DNA from: an uncultured Tenacibaculum sp. | Lineage (GTDB): Bacteria > Bacteroidota > Bacteroidia > Flavobacteriales > Flavobacteriaceae | Length of the DNA stretch: 64,000 nucleotides | Reading direction: 5' to 3' | Assembly (NCBI GenBank): GCA_947497895.1 | Contig: CANMIL010000001.1 | Location: 372,001 to 436,000 of the forward strand | Shown: piece by piece, positions 34,441 through 45,054 of the stretch | How the letters are laid out: every line of letters starts with the position of its first letter | Numbering within the stretch: position 1 is the first letter of the stretch | Notes under the pieces: generated by a model | What the model was told of the DNA's origin: nothing | Databases searched by the model: none | The model's input: the letters and a program-made list of their open reading frames with translations, nothing else | Made by a program: the position numbers and the translations under genes

Positions 34441-35880
34441 TTACTGGCTTTTGTATATCATTTTTTGAACCGTTCGTCCATCTTTATCTTTTGATTTTAT
34501 TAAATTATAACCTTCTGGTACCTGCTTATAAAACTCTTTTTCGTTTGCACGTTCATATTTGATTTTATGTACGGTGTAATTGTTATCTATAATTCTTCCG
34601 AAGTTAACAACCGTTCTCTCCCTTTCTTCGACACCTTCCTCTCTCGGAATATGACACTTAAATGCTTTTTCTCTTGAAATTTGTAATATTTTTATTGCTG
34701 TATACGGAGGATGCGTATTTGGGGTTTCGTCTTTTGAAAAACTCTGTTCTATATCATTAGTATCATAGCAATCAACAAACTCGTAATCAAATCCTTTTTG
34801 AAATTTAAAATTGCCGTTATTATCATGAGAGTCGTCAATAACTACCTTATCGTAATTACCTTCATAGGGTTCATATAAACTTTCTACCGAAGTTTGAACT
34901 CTCACATAAAAAGGAGAAACTTCTTGTTGGATACTCAGTTTCATTCTTTTTCCTTGTCCATCAGTAAAAAAGGCATTTTCTAAAGAACGACAAGGCATTA
35001 CATTTGAGCTCATGAAGTTTGAAGAAGGTACTTCTGTTATCTCTATACCACATTTATTCCTAGTCACTCTAAGCTCAGAAGAGCAATCTCCTACAAGATC
35101 ATCAATAGAAAATTCTACGGATGGAGAGGTGTCATCTACAAAATCATTGTAACGCACTAATTCACAATTGTTTTTATTCCAGTTGTGATGAGTATGATAC
35201 AAATTAAAGTTATGACCAACTTCATGTGGTAAGGTGGAGGTTAGCAAATACTCATCATCAATAACAGTATTAATTCCAGGTTTATTGGCAACTCCAGCAA
35301 TTCGTGTTTGGTCGTATTGACTTCTTCTTATTGAAGATGCTATGAATATATTGAAACTATCAGAACGATATTTATTAATTCCTTTAGTGTATTCCACCAA
35401 TTGATTAAATGTTCTATTTCCTCCTAAGTAAACAACCGACCTCCAAGTGTTATTAATACTACCGTAGCCTCTATATTTAAAAAATATATTGAAAGCGTTA
35501 AATGATTTATTCAAAATTGTAACAGCTTCTAAAATATCGTCTTCTGATATTGGAATTTCTCTGTATCCATTATTATCATTCAAAATATGAAAGTAAACAT
35601 TAAACACATAAATCGCGTTCGTAGGTTTTTTAGACAAACCAAACGATTTCGCTTCACTTAAACTATTAACATTGTTACCGTATTCATGGTCTTCCTCACA
35701 TGAAAAAGGAACAATATTGTTTAATTTCATATAACTTTCTACTTCCTTGAGCTCTATAGTATTCGATCTGAGTACATCAAATATTTTCTCTTGTGCCAAA
35801 CTTATACTAATGCAACACAAGCTTAAAATTAGGGTACACAGTGCCTTTAATGCCATATTCATTATAGACAAAATTTTCAC
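34441..35880 (-). CDS. Secreted metzincin metalloprotease (M43 type)
   Basis: A 479-residue protein with a signal peptide ending about residue 29 (ISLAQE). The zinc site HEVGHNFNLYH is the HExxHxxGxxH-type motif (Asn in place of the usual Gly), and MPCR after it could give the Met-turn. The propeptide and the domain after the catalytic part are unassigned; no C-terminal T9SS sorting domain was recognised. Probably a secreted or surface protease with unknown target. Confidence 0.8.
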   Translation of the reverse strand: MKILSIMNMALKALCTLILSLCCISISLAQEKIFDVLRSNTIELKEVESYMKLNNIVPFSCEEDHEYGNNVNSLSEAKSFGLSKKPTNAIYVFNVYFHILNDNNGYREIPISEDDILEAVTILNKSFNAFNIFFKYRGYGSINNTWRSVVYLGGNRTFNQLVEYTKGINKYRSDSFNIFIASSIRRSQYDQTRIAGVANKPGINTVIDDEYLLTSTLPHEVGHNFNLYHTHHNWNKNNCELVRYNDFVDDTSPSVEFSIDDLVGDCSSELRVTRNKCGIEITEVPSSNFMSSNVMPCRSLENAFFTDGQGKRMKLSIQQEVSPFYVRVQTSVESLYEPYEGNYDKVVIDDSHDNNGNFKFQKGFDYEFVDCYDTNDIEQSFSKDETPNTHPPYTAIKILQISREKAFKCHIPREEGVEERERTVVNFGRIIDNNYTVHKIKYERANEKEFYKQVPEGYNLIKSKDKDGRTVQKMIYKSQ

Positions 35881-36413
35881 TTTGGTTAGAGTATTTTTTG
35901 GAGATCATTCTTCCATTATCTATGCAATAGACAATGGACAAAATGTTTCATGAAAGCATGTGCTAATCTTTCACAATTCAATACATCGTTTAGAAAACGA
36001 TGGTCCACAGTTAAAACTGATTGCGTAAATTTTTTAAACCGTTACGTTAATTTAATTAAATAAAGTATTGTTTAGATGAGAAGTTCTTTTTTCATATTGT
36101 ATCTATTATTTAGGGGTTATTAAAATTTGTTCAATTAAAATTAGGGGATAATTTTAAATTAATTGTCATCGGCGCGACAAATCATTACCACATATTCACA
36201 AAATTGATTGTTAAGTGTGTTTAGATCTCATACAAGGTTTCATGGCTTGTACAGTGCGTAGTAGAACAAGTAGTAACTATAATTTTAAAAAGTATAATAA
36301 TTTGTTAATTAGGGTAATGCACAAATTATTAGGCGCTAAATATGGTTTCTTCCAATTATTTTTTTCGATACAACTAAGATAAAACTAGAATATTTATTTT
36401 AACATGATAATTA
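35881..36413. other. Long intergenic region between the protease and a small hypothetical gene
   Basis: About 530 AT-rich bases. I see no gene with support. A perfect hairpin CATCGTTT/AAACGATG with a 3-base loop is at 35984-36002. It should contain the protease promoter, but no good -7 box was found. Confidence 0.4.
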
Positions 36414-36689
36414 TCAAGCTTTTGCCACTTTTCCAAAGAAAAGTTGTTTTTCTTCCATTTTTCCGAATTGATTCTCTTTTTTGGGGTTAAAAAAATTCAA
36501 TTCGACTAATACTCTTGATTTTATAATATGATCGACATCCATATTCCCCATATTGTTTGATACTACTGCTAGATTATTTATTTTTTGATCGTAGATATTT
36601 TCAGTTAAACACATTGTAAGTGCTCCTTGAAAAGTAGGATCCTTAGCATCTTTGCTTGTAAGTAGAATTAGTAACTTTTTCTTATCCAT
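36414..36689 (-). CDS. Small hypothetical protein
   Basis: A 91-residue protein when started at the ATG at 36689 (MDKKKLLILLTSKDAKD). It opens like a Rossmann-type beta-alpha unit, KLLILLTSKDAKDPTFQGAL, then NNLAVVSNNMGNMDVDHI, and ends in a Lys-rich tail. I do not recognise the family; a DsrE-like or response-type fold is possible. It stands alone with long gaps on both sides. Confidence 0.55.
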   Translation of the reverse strand: MDKKKLLILLTSKDAKDPTFQGALTMCLTENIYDQKINNLAVVSNNMGNMDVDHIIKSRVLVELNFFNPKKENQFGKMEEKQLFFGKVAKA

Positions 36690-36875
36690 CAATAGCATTC
36701 TCAACTAATTTGGGGTTTCCTTTACGAATTTAAAAGAAGTATTCTTAAATGGATAAAAATAATGTTAACTATATGATATAGTGTAGACAACTTGCCTTTA
36801 AGTATCGTTAAAACGCAAACGACTTATTAACAATTGTTTAAAAATAATGGCTCACGAAGATTAAAACCACAAAAA

Positions 36876-36903
36876 AACCGACTAAAATAAATTTTAGACG
36901 GTT
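36876..36903 (-). terminator. Terminator of rpsA
   Basis: A 13-bp stem with one mismatch, AACCGACTAAAAT (36876-36888) with ATTTTAGACGGTT (36891-36903), followed on the minus strand by TTTTTTT. Lies 25 bases past the rpsA stop. Confidence 0.85.
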
Positions 36904-36927
36904 CTATAACATAGTTAGAAAATAATA

Positions 36928-38697
36928 TTATTTCCCTTCCATTTTCTTCTTTAATTCAGCTAATCCACCGATATCTCCTAAAGTAGTTTTTTCTACTTCC
37001 TGAGCTTTCTTAGCAGCAGCTTTTACATTCTTTTGCTCTTCCTCTCTAAAGATAGATGTATGAGAAACAACAATTCTACGGTATTCTTTGCTAAACTCAG
37101 TTACTTGGAACTTAACAGCGTCACCTTTAGCTAACTTACCACCTTCTTCTTTTTCTAAGAAACGAGTTGGAGCAAATGCTTCAACACCATCAGCGAAAGC
37201 TACAGTAGCACCTTTATCATTCTTTTCTTTGATAGTTCCATCGTGGATAGATCCGATAGTATACTTAGATTCATGAGCATCCCAAGGATTCTCTAAAGTT
37301 TGCTTATGACCTAAGTTTAACTTACGGTTTTCAACATCTAACTCTAATACTTGAACATCTAATTTATCACCAACTGTTACAAAATCAGATGGGTGCTTAA
37401 TTTTCTTAGTCCAAGATAAGTCAGAGATATAAACTAATCCGTCGATTCCTTCTTCTAACTCAACGAACACACCAAAGTTAGTGTAGTTACGAACAGTTCC
37501 TGAATGCTTAGAACCTACAGGGTATTTTGTAGTAATATCAGTCCATGGATCTGGGTGTAATTGCTTGATACCTAAAGACATTTTACGCTCTTCACGATCT
37601 AACGTTAAGATTTGAGCCTCAACTTCGTCACCAACTTGTACGAAATCTTGAGCTGAACGTAAATGAGTTGACCAAGACATTTCAGATACGTGAATTAAAC
37701 CTTCAACTCCATCTTCTACCTCAACAAAAGCACCATAGTCAGCTAAAACAACTACTTTACCTTTTACATTATCACCAACTTTTAATTCTGGATTTAATGC
37801 TTCCCATGGGTGAGCAGATAATTGTTTTAATCCTAATTGAATTCTTGACTTGTTATCATCAAAGTCTAAGATTACAACGTTTAATTTTTGATCTAACTCA
37901 ACAACTTCGTTCGGGTGGTTGATACGAGACCAAGATAAATCAGTAATATGAATTAATCCGTCAACACCTCCTAAGTCAACAAATACACCGTAAGAAGTTA
38001 CGTTTTTCACAACTCCTTCTAATACTTGTCCTTTTTCTAATTGACCAATAATTTCACGTTTCTGATCTTCTAAATCAGCTTCGATTAATGCTTTATGAGA
38101 TACAACTACGTTTTTAAATTCATGGTTGATTTTAACAACTTTGAATTCCATAGTTTTTTCAACATACTGATCGTAATCACGGATAGGCTTCACATCAATT
38201 TGAGAACCTGGTAAGAAAGCTTCAATACCAAATACATCAACGATCATACCTCCACGAGTTCTACACTTAACAAAACCGTTAACGATTTCTCCAGTTTCGT
38301 GAGCGTTGTTAACACGATCCCATGCTTTAATTACACGTGCTTTTTTGTGAGATAATACTAATTGACCAGAAGAATCTTCTCTTTTATCAACTAATACTTC
38401 TACTTTGTCTCCAACAGCTAAGTTAGGGTTGTAACGGAATTCATTTAATGAAATTACACCCTCAGATTTAGAATTGATATCGATAATAGCATCACGATCA
38501 GTAACACGTACTACAACTCCTTCGATTACGTCACGCTCGTTTACGAAACCTACAGTTCCTTCTAAAGCCGTTTCAAATTCTTTTAATTTAGCCTCATCAA
38601 CTGCTTCAATACCTTCTTCGTACTTGTGCCAATCAAAGTTTGCTAAAAATTCCGCTGGATTTACAGCTTCCGCTGTATTTTTTGTTTCTTCAGACAT
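36928..38697 (-). CDS. rpsA: 30S ribosomal protein S1
   Basis: A 589-residue protein with about six S1 RNA-binding repeats; the repeated units GVVKNVTSYGVFVDLGGVDG, VSEMSWSTH, GTVRNYTNFGVFVELEEGI and NIDKL-like ends are visible. S1 brings mRNA to the 30S subunit and matters where Shine-Dalgarno sequences are weak, as in Bacteroidetes. It is transcribed alone, with a leader of about 117 bases from the -7 box at 38821. Confidence 0.97.
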   Translation of the reverse strand: MSEETKNTAEAVNPAEFLANFDWHKYEEGIEAVDEAKLKEFETALEGTVGFVNERDVIEGVVVRVTDRDAIIDINSKSEGVISLNEFRYNPNLAVGDKVEVLVDKREDSSGQLVLSHKKARVIKAWDRVNNAHETGEIVNGFVKCRTRGGMIVDVFGIEAFLPGSQIDVKPIRDYDQYVEKTMEFKVVKINHEFKNVVVSHKALIEADLEDQKREIIGQLEKGQVLEGVVKNVTSYGVFVDLGGVDGLIHITDLSWSRINHPNEVVELDQKLNVVILDFDDNKSRIQLGLKQLSAHPWEALNPELKVGDNVKGKVVVLADYGAFVEVEDGVEGLIHVSEMSWSTHLRSAQDFVQVGDEVEAQILTLDREERKMSLGIKQLHPDPWTDITTKYPVGSKHSGTVRNYTNFGVFVELEEGIDGLVYISDLSWTKKIKHPSDFVTVGDKLDVQVLELDVENRKLNLGHKQTLENPWDAHESKYTIGSIHDGTIKEKNDKGATVAFADGVEAFAPTRFLEKEEGGKLAKGDAVKFQVTEFSKEYRRIVVSHTSIFREEEQKNVKAAAKKAQEVEKTTLGDIGGLAELKKKMEGK

Positions 38698-38820
38698 GTC
38701 TGAATAAAATTTTGTATCTTTTTGTTAGTCAGATTTTTAACGATACTAACGCCAAGAGAAATTAAACTTATTAAAATATAAAATAGACCTTTTTTAAATC
38801 TGTTCTCGCGAAAAGGCGTG

Positions 38821-38828
38821 CAAATGTA
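38821..38828 (-). promoter_or_regulatory. rpsA -7 box
   Basis: On the minus strand this reads TACATTTG, matching TAnnTTTG. The implied 5' leader of rpsA would be about 117 bases and contains a short stem GTTAGT (38724-38729) with ACTAAC (38745-38750). Confidence 0.5.
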
Positions 38829-38911
38829 CGGATTTTTATTTGAAAAGCCTAGAACGCACTAGATCAATTTTTTAGAAGAACTCTACTTTTAAGTAAAAAA
38901 GCGTATAATTA

Positions 38912-39985
38912 TTACTTTTTCATACCAAGAGGCAAAATTAATCTAATAAAGAACACAATCAATAATCCATGTAAAAAAAGTAATGATCTGCTGGTAAAAG
39001 AGAAACTTTTGAAATAGTTTTGACCACTACCCACCGATTTTAATATGGTATCGGATATAAATAAGTCCCAAGAAATTCCCACGTTTTTTAATTCTTCTTT
39101 TCTAGCTAATAACTCATTTTCCACAATATCAAAATCAATATTGATTAACTCTAAAGTATCTAACAATTCACCCATTGAAACCTTATTTTTAGAACTAAAA
39201 GGAGTAAAACGCTCAATTCTATTGTAGAACTGATTAACCTCAATCATTTTCTTAGCATTGCCTCCCATTGAATCAAGTTTCTGTAAGTCAATATCTTTTA
39301 AATCTGGAAGTGTACAAACAAACTCTGTTTCCTCCTCTCCTTTACTTATATTAAATCGAATACTTCTATTTGCAGGAAATTTTTGAAAAAAAATAGCTAA
39401 CGATTTATCTGGGCAAATAATATCATATCTATACAGGTACTTTGTTTTACTAAAAAAAATACTACCACTTTTAAACTTTACATTTAAAGAATCAAGTTCA
39501 AACATAGATACTTTCTTCTTTATAAAATTAACTAATTCCATCTTCTTTATGATGGTTAGTTGAGCTTGATTAAATTTTTCATTATCAAGATCTTGCTGAT
39601 ATTTAAGAATATCTTTTGAAATTGTATATTCGGAGTTAAATCCATAATAATTAATACAATGGAAGGCTCCTATTATCGATGAAGAAACCAAAAGCATGGA
39701 AATAATCAGTACAAACTTTAATAGTTTTGATTCGCTAAAGCGGGCTTTTAAATACTGAATAAGTAGAACTGCCAAAATAATTAACGCAAAAAACGTAAAT
39801 ACAACACTAAAAATTGTATTCACAGTTTTATACCTAAAGTAAAGGTACATAGGGTTTATCCCATACATTTTACTTAGCTCTATGTAATTAGCTATTTCAT
39901 ATTTGTAGATCCCCAGTACTAAAACAATAATTATTACAGATATGGCAATAAAAGCACCTAAATACGTAGTTAGTTTTTTAATCAT
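38912..39985 (-). CDS. Hypothetical membrane protein
   Basis: A 357-residue protein with three hydrophobic helices in the first 110 residues (AFIAISVIIIVLVLGIY; FSVVFTFFALIILAVLL; FVLIISMLLVSSSIIGAF), a soluble loop of about 220 residues, and one helix at the C-terminus (LFLHGLLIVFFIRLILPLG). No recognised domain. It is monocistronic, with a convergent-free context between rpsA and the SusCD block. Confidence 0.65.
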   Translation of the reverse strand: MIKKLTTYLGAFIAISVIIIVLVLGIYKYEIANYIELSKMYGINPMYLYFRYKTVNTIFSVVFTFFALIILAVLLIQYLKARFSESKLLKFVLIISMLLVSSSIIGAFHCINYYGFNSEYTISKDILKYQQDLDNEKFNQAQLTIIKKMELVNFIKKKVSMFELDSLNVKFKSGSIFFSKTKYLYRYDIICPDKSLAIFFQKFPANRSIRFNISKGEEETEFVCTLPDLKDIDLQKLDSMGGNAKKMIEVNQFYNRIERFTPFSSKNKVSMGELLDTLELINIDFDIVENELLARKEELKNVGISWDLFISDTILKSVGSGQNYFKSFSFTSRSLLFLHGLLIVFFIRLILPLGMKK

Positions 39986-40256
39986 CCCCCTTTTAACTTT
40001 TTCAATAGTATCTCATTAAAACCATGAATACTTTCTAGCTAAATTAAACATAAAGAACTAAAAAACAAGCTATTAATTGTTTTATCCTTCTCAAGAATCT
40101 GAATAAGGTTTTGATGTAAAATGAAATCAAGAGTTTTACTTACAAGAACATATTTCTATAATTTGTAACTCTATAACTTCGTATAAGAACAACATTATTG
40201 CTTTTAAATAGATTGTAATAAACTATTGATGAGATAAGGAAGTGATCTACGGCTCT
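39986..40256. other. Intergenic region, no gene seen
   Basis: About 270 AT-rich bases upstream of the membrane-protein gene; it probably contains that gene's promoter. No ORF with support, no repeat longer than background. Confidence 0.35.
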
Positions 40257-40359
40257 ATTTCCTTAATTTCCACTTTAAATAAAGATTCGAAAATATAGAA
40301 AATTTGTTGAGCATCTTTTTTTTGTACAGAAATTGTGTATTCACAATCCATTTCCAACT
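40257..40359 (-). pseudogene. Partial copy of the yigZ 3' end (left direct repeat)
   Basis: This 103-base stretch matches 45656-45758, the last 34 codons of yigZ, without gaps and with 6 mismatches (94%). Three mismatches would be synonymous and three would change an amino acid. It lacks the stop codon of the intact gene and reads on into IEP and a stop. It has no start, so it is a remnant, in the same orientation as the intact gene 5.4 kb to the right. Confidence 0.9.
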
Positions 40360-40490
40360 AAAACTTTATTTGAGTTTAAAAAGTATATTTTTTAATTGAT
40401 TTGTGTAATTAATATCTTTTACAACATCAATTAACCTAATTTTGCGGGCATTTTATTTAATGAATGGTTGTCATTAAAAAAACCGATTTA

Positions 40491-40607
40491 GACACCAAAG
40501 AACAATAATATTTAATTAATTCAAACTTCAAACAATTAGAGATTTATTAACGCAATGATCCCCGTTAAATGTTATATTTTTTATTGTTTTAGTACTCTAA
40601 ATCGGTT
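40491..40607. repeat. 12-bp inverted repeat with 93-base spacer downstream of susD
   Basis: AACCGATTTAGA (40491-40502) is a perfect complement of TCTAAATCGGTT (40596-40607). The pair could be termini of a tiny non-autonomous element or arms of a long-range RNA stem after the SusCD transcript. No target duplication was recognised. Confidence 0.5.
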
Positions 40608-40702
40608 CAATTATTTATCACAAAAGGTTTACACCAAAATCATTTTGAAGATTTTAGTCATCATCTAATTGTGACATTAATTTTTAAGTAAAAGGTTTAT
40701 TA

Positions 40703-42055
40703 TTAATATCCCGCATTTTGCGTTATTAATGAATTAGTATCCAGTTCCGACTGAGGAATTGGTAGTACTAAAGAATTATCACTAGCCGCCAAAGTTCCGA
40801 TAGCTCTACCTGTTCTTTTATGATCATGAACTAAATGACCTTCGAAACCTAATTCCAATTGTCTCTCATTAAATAGTAAATCTAAAGTTAAAGCTCCTAA
40901 TGCAGTAGCTCCTGATCTTCCTCTTAATGCATTAATTTCAGCTAACGGCGCCATACCGATAGAGGTTCCTTCTCTAAAATTAGACTCAGCTCTTATTAAA
41001 TGCATTTCTGCAATTCGTAATACTGGAACATTTCCAAATTGATTGGTATACTTAGAGGTTAAGTTTAACCCGTTATCAGGACTTACATAATGAAAAGAAG
41101 ATCTTACATCATTAGCAGGATCATCAAACAAAGCTGTATAAGGTCCTTCAATAGCAATATCTCCTTGTCTACCTCCATTTGCCTGAGATGCATAAAAAGT
41201 AATCATTTGATTTGTACCTGTTTGAGAAGTTACCTGAAAAGCAAAAATATCTTCAACACTATCTTCATCATTATTAAAAGCTCCTGCAAATGTTGGTGCT
41301 AAACTATGACCACTATTCATTAACACATCGTTTGCTGCATCTCTAGCTCCAGTATAATTTCCTTGTTGGAAATATACTCTAGCTTGTAAAGCCTTCGCTG
41401 CATATTGATCTGCAAAAAAGCCATTTGACCCTGGTAATTTCATAGCTGCATCAGAAAGGTCGCTCAAAATTTGAGTATATACTTCTTCTACAGAACTACG
41501 AGCAATATCTAAATTTCCACTATAGTCAATAATACCATTCAGATGCAAAGGAACTCCGTCTTGAGTATTTCCTCCACCTGTTTGATAATTCGGTCCAAAC
41601 AATCTCACTAAATCGAAATATGTTAATGCTCTTAAGAACTTAGCCTCTCCTTCAATTCTATTTCTCTCTTCAGTACTACTGGTAACTTTACCTATGTTAT
41701 CAATTACTAAGTTAACCTGATTAATAACCTCATAAGAATTATTCCAATGACCTGATACAAATCCATTATCTACTAAAATACTTTTAGTAAAAAACTGTCT
41801 TGGGTCCAAAAATGTACCATTCCAAGAAACTTGGTTGGTAACTCCTAATAAATCGGCAATGATGTGCGTTCTACCCCCAAAGGTAGCCTGTTGTCCAGCT
41901 TCATCATATGCTCCAATTAAAATATTTGCAATATTCTCTTCAGTAGAAATAGCAGTTTCTACTGAGATACTTTGTGCAGGCTCTAAGTTCAATTTATCCT
42001 CGCAACTAACAAAGACAATCGATATTGCTATTATAAGTAAATATGCTTTTTTCAT
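40703..42055 (-). CDS. SusD/RagB-family nutrient-binding lipoprotein
   Basis: A 450-residue surface lipoprotein (signal ending FVSC, lipobox cysteine about 18) with the SusD helical repeats and the SusD signature near the C-terminus (LIRAESNFREGT, NALRGRSGA, LLFNERQLELGFEGHLVHD). It forms a lid on the SusC transporter directly upstream (17-base gap). No glycoside hydrolase or peptidase gene adjoins, so the substrate is unknown. Confidence 0.95.
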   Translation of the reverse strand: MKKAYLLIIAISIVFVSCEDKLNLEPAQSISVETAISTEENIANILIGAYDEAGQQATFGGRTHIIADLLGVTNQVSWNGTFLDPRQFFTKSILVDNGFVSGHWNNSYEVINQVNLVIDNIGKVTSSTEERNRIEGEAKFLRALTYFDLVRLFGPNYQTGGGNTQDGVPLHLNGIIDYSGNLDIARSSVEEVYTQILSDLSDAAMKLPGSNGFFADQYAAKALQARVYFQQGNYTGARDAANDVLMNSGHSLAPTFAGAFNNDEDSVEDIFAFQVTSQTGTNQMITFYASQANGGRQGDIAIEGPYTALFDDPANDVRSSFHYVSPDNGLNLTSKYTNQFGNVPVLRIAEMHLIRAESNFREGTSIGMAPLAEINALRGRSGATALGALTLDLLFNERQLELGFEGHLVHDHKRTGRAIGTLAASDNSLVLPIPQSELDTNSLITQNAGY

Positions 42056-42072
42056 CTTATTATCTTTTTAAA

Positions 42073-45054
42073 TTAGAATGTTAAGTTTAATCCAATAGAT
42101 ACTGTCTTAGCAGCTGGTGCTGAATAGAAAACTTGTCCTATTCCACCTGCGTCACTTCTAGACTCTGGATCATAACCATCATAATCAGTAAAAGTTAACA
42201 GATTAAACCCACTGACATATACTCTAACGTTCCCGAATTTTACTTTATCCAAAATTTCTTTTGGTAATGTATATCCCAACGTAATATTTCTTAATCTTAT
42301 AAAATCACCTTCTTGAAGATATCTCGTAGAGTGTGCTGTACCATTACCCCATCCTAATCTCGCTTGAGGAACATCTGTAATATCTCCAGGTTTTTGCCAT
42401 CTTCTTAACTGATCTTTTGTTTGGTTATCAAACCAATCTGCATTAGCCGATTGGAAACGCCCACCATTATTATAAATGCTTGCGCCAAATTCTCCTTGTA
42501 AAGTAAAGTTGAAATCAAAGCCCTTATACTTAATCGTATTTGTTAAACCTGCTATCCATTCTGGAAATGGATTACCTACTACTACTCTTTCTGCCGAATT
42601 CGGATCGTTTGTTGTACCTCCTGAACCATCATTTAAGTTATATAATGCATCTCCATTTGCTGGGTCTACACCTGCATACTCAATTAAGTAAAATGCATTG
42701 GCCACTTCGCCTTCTCTTAAGATATTTCTTCCATTAATTACATCATTTCCTCCTGGCAACGATACAACTTCATTATCATTTTGACCAATATTGAAATTTG
42801 TTGTCCATTTGAAATTTTCATTCGTAATATTTTCAGTTTGCAAAGAAAATTCTACCCCCTTACTTCTTAACCTACCTATATTTCTATTAATACTTGTAGC
42901 TCCAGAACTCCCAGGAAGTGGAGAAGCAAAAAGTAATCCATCAGTGTCTTTGTTATAATAAGCAAATTCTCCTGTTATTCTGTTATTTAACACTCCAAAC
43001 TCAAGTCCAAAATCTGTTTGACTTGAAGATTCCCAAGATAATTGGCTATTTCCTGGTTGAGTTGGAGCAATACCTGGTCTTTGGTTATAAGATACCCCTT
43101 GAAACAATCCTAATGCGGCAAAATTTCCAATCTCGGCATTTCCTACCTCACCATAACTAGCTCTTAATTTTAAGAAACTAATAACTTCACTGTCTATTAA
43201 AAAGTCTTCTTCAGAAATAATCCAACCTCCTGAGAAAGCAGAGAAAGTACCAAACTGATTGCTTCTACCAAAACGAGAAGAACCATCGCGTCTTACACTC
43301 GCTTTAAAAAGATACTTATTCTTGTATGAATATGTTGCTCTTGCGAAGTACGATAAAAATGAAAATTCAGTAAAACTTCCTTCTCCTGCAGTAATTTCTG
43401 CCGCACTATTTATTGTCTGAAAGTCATCAGTAGGAAATTGAGTTCCTGTAACACTGGTAAACCTTCTTTTAGATTTGTTAAATTCAGTACCAAGGACAAT
43501 ATTCAAGTCATGATCTTCTGGTAACCCTACATCATAACTTAAATAATTACTAAAGTTATAGCTTTCAGTATTTACATTCGAAGCAAAAGCCTCTCCATTT
43601 GTTGATTGGAATGGTGCTAATCTTCCTGTGAATGAGTCTTCTGTTTGCGCATATAAGTCATAACCAAAATCAGTATTGAATGTTAAACCATGTATAAATT
43701 CATAGTTCGCAAATGCACGACCTGTTACTCTTCTAATAATAGTGTTATAGAATGCGTGTTTATCTTGTAATAAGAAGTTGGCATACACCGTATTTGTGAA
43801 GGGATCTCCATTAGCATCATATGCTGGAGAAATAGGTGCTTGAGCAATTGCTTGTAAAGGAGTTACGAATGCATTGTCATTAGCAATTCTATCAATATCA
43901 ACTCTTGAAAAGTTCATATTCATTCCTGCTGTAAACTTATCAGTAAGCTTGTGCTGGATATTCAATCTCGATGAAATTCTTTCTAAATTATTTCCTTTTA
44001 CAATACCTTTAGTATCATTATAGGCTCCAGAGAAAAAATATGTAGTTTTTGCATTACCACCAGAAACTGAGAAATCTACATCTCTTGTATAACCATCTCT
44101 CAGTGCTATATCTTGCCAATCCGTATCATAAGTCCCTTCTCGCCATGTTCCATCAGAGTATCTATCTAATCGAGCTTCAACAAAACCTGCAGCGGGCCAA
44201 CCTCCAAAATTCAAACCATTTTCTCCTGCTTCTAGAAAAAGCTCTACATACTCTTCCGCATTTAACCAATCTCTTTTATTGGCTGCAGAACTTATACCAT
44301 TCGAAATATTTAGACTAAATTTTGCCTTACCTTCTTTACCTTTCTTGGTTGTTATAATCACAACTCCGTTTGCTCCTCTCGATCCATAGATTGCTGCCGA
44401 AGATGCATCCTTTAATATATCAATAGATTCAATTTCATTTGGACTTAAAGTCAATAATGGGTTTGTTGGTGAACCATTGTTTGACTCATCAGCATTTATT
44501 AATGGAATACCATCTAATACATATAAAGGTTGAGTACCTGCACTAATACTAGCCTGACCTCTTACCCTTACATTTAATCCTGCTTCAACTTTACCATTAC
44601 TTTGGCTTACTTGAACTCCGGCTGCCTTACCCGCAATATTATTAATAACACTAGGGTTAGGAACATTTGCAATATCGCCAGAGTTAATTTTAGCAACATT
44701 ATCCGTTAGATTTCTTTTCGTTTGTGTACCGAAACCAATAACAACGACTTCGGTTAATAAGTTATCACTTTCTAATTTTACATTAATAGTAGTTTGTGTT
44801 CCTACAGTTTGTTCTGATGTTTTCATTCCCACAAAACTGAATAGCAAGGTATCACCAGTTTTCGCTTTAATGCGGTATCTACCATCAAAATCCGTTTCTG
44901 TACCCAAAGTAGTACCCTTAATTAGTACCGTAACTCCTGGTAATGGTCCCGTCTCGTCAGACACAATCCCAGTAATCTCCCTTACTTGAGCAAAAGACCA
45001 TAGGATGTTAAATAAAAAGAGAAGTGTTATCCCCCGTTTTAATTTTACTTTCAT
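42073..45054 (-). CDS. SusC/RagA-family TonB-linked outer-membrane transporter
   Basis: A 993-residue receptor: signal peptide (to about 23), carboxypeptidase-regulatory-like domain (GIVSDETGPLPGVTVLIKG), TonB box/plug (TEVVVIGFGTQTKRNL, GLNVRVRGQASISAGTQPLY) and a large barrel ending in VSIGLNLTF, the terminal aromatic signature. With SusD it takes up an oligosaccharide or peptide. The pair is bracketed by copies of the yigZ 3' end. Confidence 0.96.
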   Translation of the reverse strand: MKVKLKRGITLLFLFNILWSFAQVREITGIVSDETGPLPGVTVLIKGTTLGTETDFDGRYRIKAKTGDTLLFSFVGMKTSEQTVGTQTTINVKLESDNLLTEVVVIGFGTQTKRNLTDNVAKINSGDIANVPNPSVINNIAGKAAGVQVSQSNGKVEAGLNVRVRGQASISAGTQPLYVLDGIPLINADESNNGSPTNPLLTLSPNEIESIDILKDASSAAIYGSRGANGVVIITTKKGKEGKAKFSLNISNGISSAANKRDWLNAEEYVELFLEAGENGLNFGGWPAAGFVEARLDRYSDGTWREGTYDTDWQDIALRDGYTRDVDFSVSGGNAKTTYFFSGAYNDTKGIVKGNNLERISSRLNIQHKLTDKFTAGMNMNFSRVDIDRIANDNAFVTPLQAIAQAPISPAYDANGDPFTNTVYANFLLQDKHAFYNTIIRRVTGRAFANYEFIHGLTFNTDFGYDLYAQTEDSFTGRLAPFQSTNGEAFASNVNTESYNFSNYLSYDVGLPEDHDLNIVLGTEFNKSKRRFTSVTGTQFPTDDFQTINSAAEITAGEGSFTEFSFLSYFARATYSYKNKYLFKASVRRDGSSRFGRSNQFGTFSAFSGGWIISEEDFLIDSEVISFLKLRASYGEVGNAEIGNFAALGLFQGVSYNQRPGIAPTQPGNSQLSWESSSQTDFGLEFGVLNNRITGEFAYYNKDTDGLLFASPLPGSSGATSINRNIGRLRSKGVEFSLQTENITNENFKWTTNFNIGQNDNEVVSLPGGNDVINGRNILREGEVANAFYLIEYAGVDPANGDALYNLNDGSGGTTNDPNSAERVVVGNPFPEWIAGLTNTIKYKGFDFNFTLQGEFGASIYNNGGRFQSANADWFDNQTKDQLRRWQKPGDITDVPQARLGWGNGTAHSTRYLQEGDFIRLRNITLGYTLPKEILDKVKFGNVRVYVSGFNLLTFTDYDGYDPESRSDAGGIGQVFYSAPAAKTVSIGLNLTF

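Noticed and set aside
36061-36108. 15-codon ORF (MRSSFFILYLLFRGY) in the long gap
   Set aside because: Too short, no second copy to test selection, and AT-rich background makes such ORFs frequent.
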